The notes beneath the pieces were generated by a model. It was not told the origin of the DNA and did no database searches. It was given only the letters and a program-made list of their open reading frames with translations. Positions 5,506-6,634 of a stretch of DNA of 6,634 bases are shown here, piece by piece. Every line of letters starts with the position of its first letter. Position 1 is the stretch's first letter. The translations under genes were made by a program, and so were the position numbers. This DNA comes from Candidatus Bathyarchaeota archaeon (lineage in GTDB: Archaea; Thermoproteota; Bathyarchaeia; Bathyarchaeales; UBA233): contig JARYMR010000083.1 in NCBI GenBank assembly GCA_029907045.1, forward strand, positions 1 to 6,634, written 5' to 3'.

Positions 5506-6634
5506 TTAGAGCGCTTTGAAAGCTTCAAACCACCTATTATAAAGCGCCAGCATGTCAAGGGAAACGCTTGGCTTCCGCTCTTCCAATATTTGTCTAAAAT
5601 CATCCATTGTCAAGAATCTTGGCTTCGCTAATTTGTTAGCCGCTTGACCAGACTCAAAGAATTCGCCTATAATTTTTAGCTGGGCTGATTGGCAAACGTC
5701 TCTTATGTCGCTTCCAGAAAAGCCTTCAGAAATTCTGGCTAACTCGTGTAGGTCAACGTCTGGAGCAAGCTTCAAATGGCTCGTGTAAAGCTTAAACATC
5801 ATCAAACGCGTGTGATGGTCTGGAAGCGGCACCAAAATTCTCTTCTGAAATCTCCTAATGAAAGCCCAGTCCAAATCCCAAGGCTTGTTTGTTGCTCCAA
5901 TAACGTAAACGTGAAGGTTCTTACCCTTATCTATAATGCCGTCTGTTTCTTTCAAAAATTGGTTTCGAACCCGAACTTCCCCGCCAACCTCATTTGAATG
6001 TCGTCCCATGAGAGAATCTAACTCGTCAATGAAGACTATGGCGGGTTTTCCTTCTAAAGCTGATTTTCTAGCTGAACCAAAAAGTTTTGCAACATTTTGT
6101 TCGGCTTCGCCTAACCATTTGGACATTATTGAGGCTGCATCAATAGAAATGAAAGTGGCATCTATTTCTGTGGCAACAGCCGCAGCCAACAAAGTTTTTC
6201 CACACCCAGGCGGACCAAACAATAATATGCCCCTCGGCCAGCCTAAGGGGAAGAGGTCTGGTCTTTGAACCGGATAAACTATGGCTTCTTTAATTGCCTT
6301 CTTTGCATTTTCCAAGCCTATAACTTCTTCCCATTTCACGTTTGGTTTTTCAGTAACTATTAATTCTTCATAGGTTGACTTTCCTTGGCTGGTTTTGGCG
6401 CCAGCTTCAACGTTAGCGGCTTCCTCTTGCGGTGGCATGGGCGTTGCACCCTGCAAAGCCTTTATTCTCTCTTGGTAGGCTATGGCTCTTTGTATGTAAA
6501 CTTTGTTTAGGCTGTATTCGGGGTATAACTGTACAAGTTTTAGGAGGCTTTCAATAGCCTTTTGATACATGGTTATTGCCATACCACGGGAACCCTGCTT
6601 GTCTAAGCGAACAGCTTCGAGAGCGTAGTTGGTT
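5506..6634 (-). CDS. cdvC: CdvC/Vps4-like AAA+ ATPase (N-terminus beyond window)
   Basis: The archaeal homologue of eukaryotic Vps4: it extracts and remodels ESCRT-III (CdvB) filaments in cell division or membrane scission. The frame is open to the window edge, giving 375 complete codons; the methionine at 6582 is internal because the residues before it (NYALEAVRLDKQG) continue the MIT domain. Counting from the first visible codon, the MIT domain covers about 1-60 and a Pro/Glu/Ala-rich linker 61-90. The AAA+ core has Walker A GPPGCGKT (140-147), the pore-loop SKWLGEAEQN (171-180), Walker B IVFIDE (199-204), sensor 1 in GATN (Asn249), two arginine-finger candidates RR (260-261) and GFSGSDIRD (304-312). 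The C-terminal helix (LDMLALYNRWFEAFKAL) is typical of Vps4/CdvC. Only the first few residues are missing. cdvA and cdvB, often adjacent, are not in view. It is convergent with mobB. Confidence 0.93.
   Translation of the reverse strand, partial: TNYALEAVRLDKQGSRGMAITMYQKAIESLLKLVQLYPEYSLNKVYIQRAIAYQERIKALQGATPMPPQEEAANVEAGAKTSQGKSTYEELIVTEKPNVKWEEVIGLENAKKAIKEAIVYPVQRPDLFPLGWPRGILLFGPPGCGKTLLAAAVATEIDATFISIDAASIMSKWLGEAEQNVAKLFGSARKSALEGKPAIVFIDELDSLMGRHSNEVGGEVRVRNQFLKETDGIIDKGKNLHVYVIGATNKPWDLDWAFIRRFQKRILVPLPDHHTRLMMFKLYTSHLKLAPDVDLHELARISEGFSGSDIRDVCQSAQLKIIGEFFESGQAANKLAKPRFLTMDDFRQILEERKPSVSLDMLALYNRWFEAFKAL

Noticed and set aside
5936..6268. 110-codon plus-strand open frame opposite cdvC
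   Set aside because: Antisense to the conserved AAA+ core (Walker A and B), with Ser/Pro-rich translation typical of a mirror frame.

Overview
The window looks like a piece of a mesophilic or moderately thermophilic archaeal chromosome of the TACK type, most likely Candidatus Bathyarchaeia or a relative. The evidence is the combination of formylmethanofuran dehydrogenase subunits, an ESCRT/Cdv-type Vps4 ATPase with an N-terminal MIT domain, archaeal BRE/TATA-like promoter elements, GGTGA/GGAGG ribosome binding sites and AT-rich coding sequence. The lineage is an inference; no marker RNA is present.

Layout. Positions 1-1215 (minus strand) carry fwdD followed by the N-terminal 60% of fwdB, joined by an ATGA overlap. 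They encode the Mo/W catalytic part of formylmethanofuran dehydrogenase, which reduces or releases CO2 in the archaeal methyl branch of one-carbon metabolism. A 100-bp divergent promoter region separates them from a plus-strand ABC exporter operon (1316-3377). Its ATPase gene is broken by a single-base frameshift between Walker B and the H-switch, and an intact ABC-2 permease follows it with an ATGA overlap. A T-rich stretch and a new promoter then lead into a stand-alone ECF-type substrate-binding membrane protein (3455-4306). Next is a two-gene operon of a winged-helix regulator and mobB (4384-5381), again with an ATGA overlap. On the minus strand, convergent to mobB, lies cdvC (5506 to beyond 6634), whose first codons are outside the window.

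How the parts relate. fwdDB needs a molybdopterin or tungstopterin guanine dinucleotide cofactor, and MobB is a GTPase linked to that cofactor's assembly. The window therefore brings together a Mo/W enzyme and a cofactor gene under a candidate local regulator. The ABC exporter, ECF-like protein and CdvC show no obvious functional tie to this and may simply be neighbours.

The least ordinary DNA is the 124-bp gap between mobB and cdvC (5382-5505). It holds a long interrupted palindrome of 21 paired bases with a purine-rich loop, three copies of a GGAGAT-TTT motif and, reading out of cdvC, a perfect Shine-Dalgarno sequence in front of a five-codon ORF. No wholly new multi-gene system is evident.
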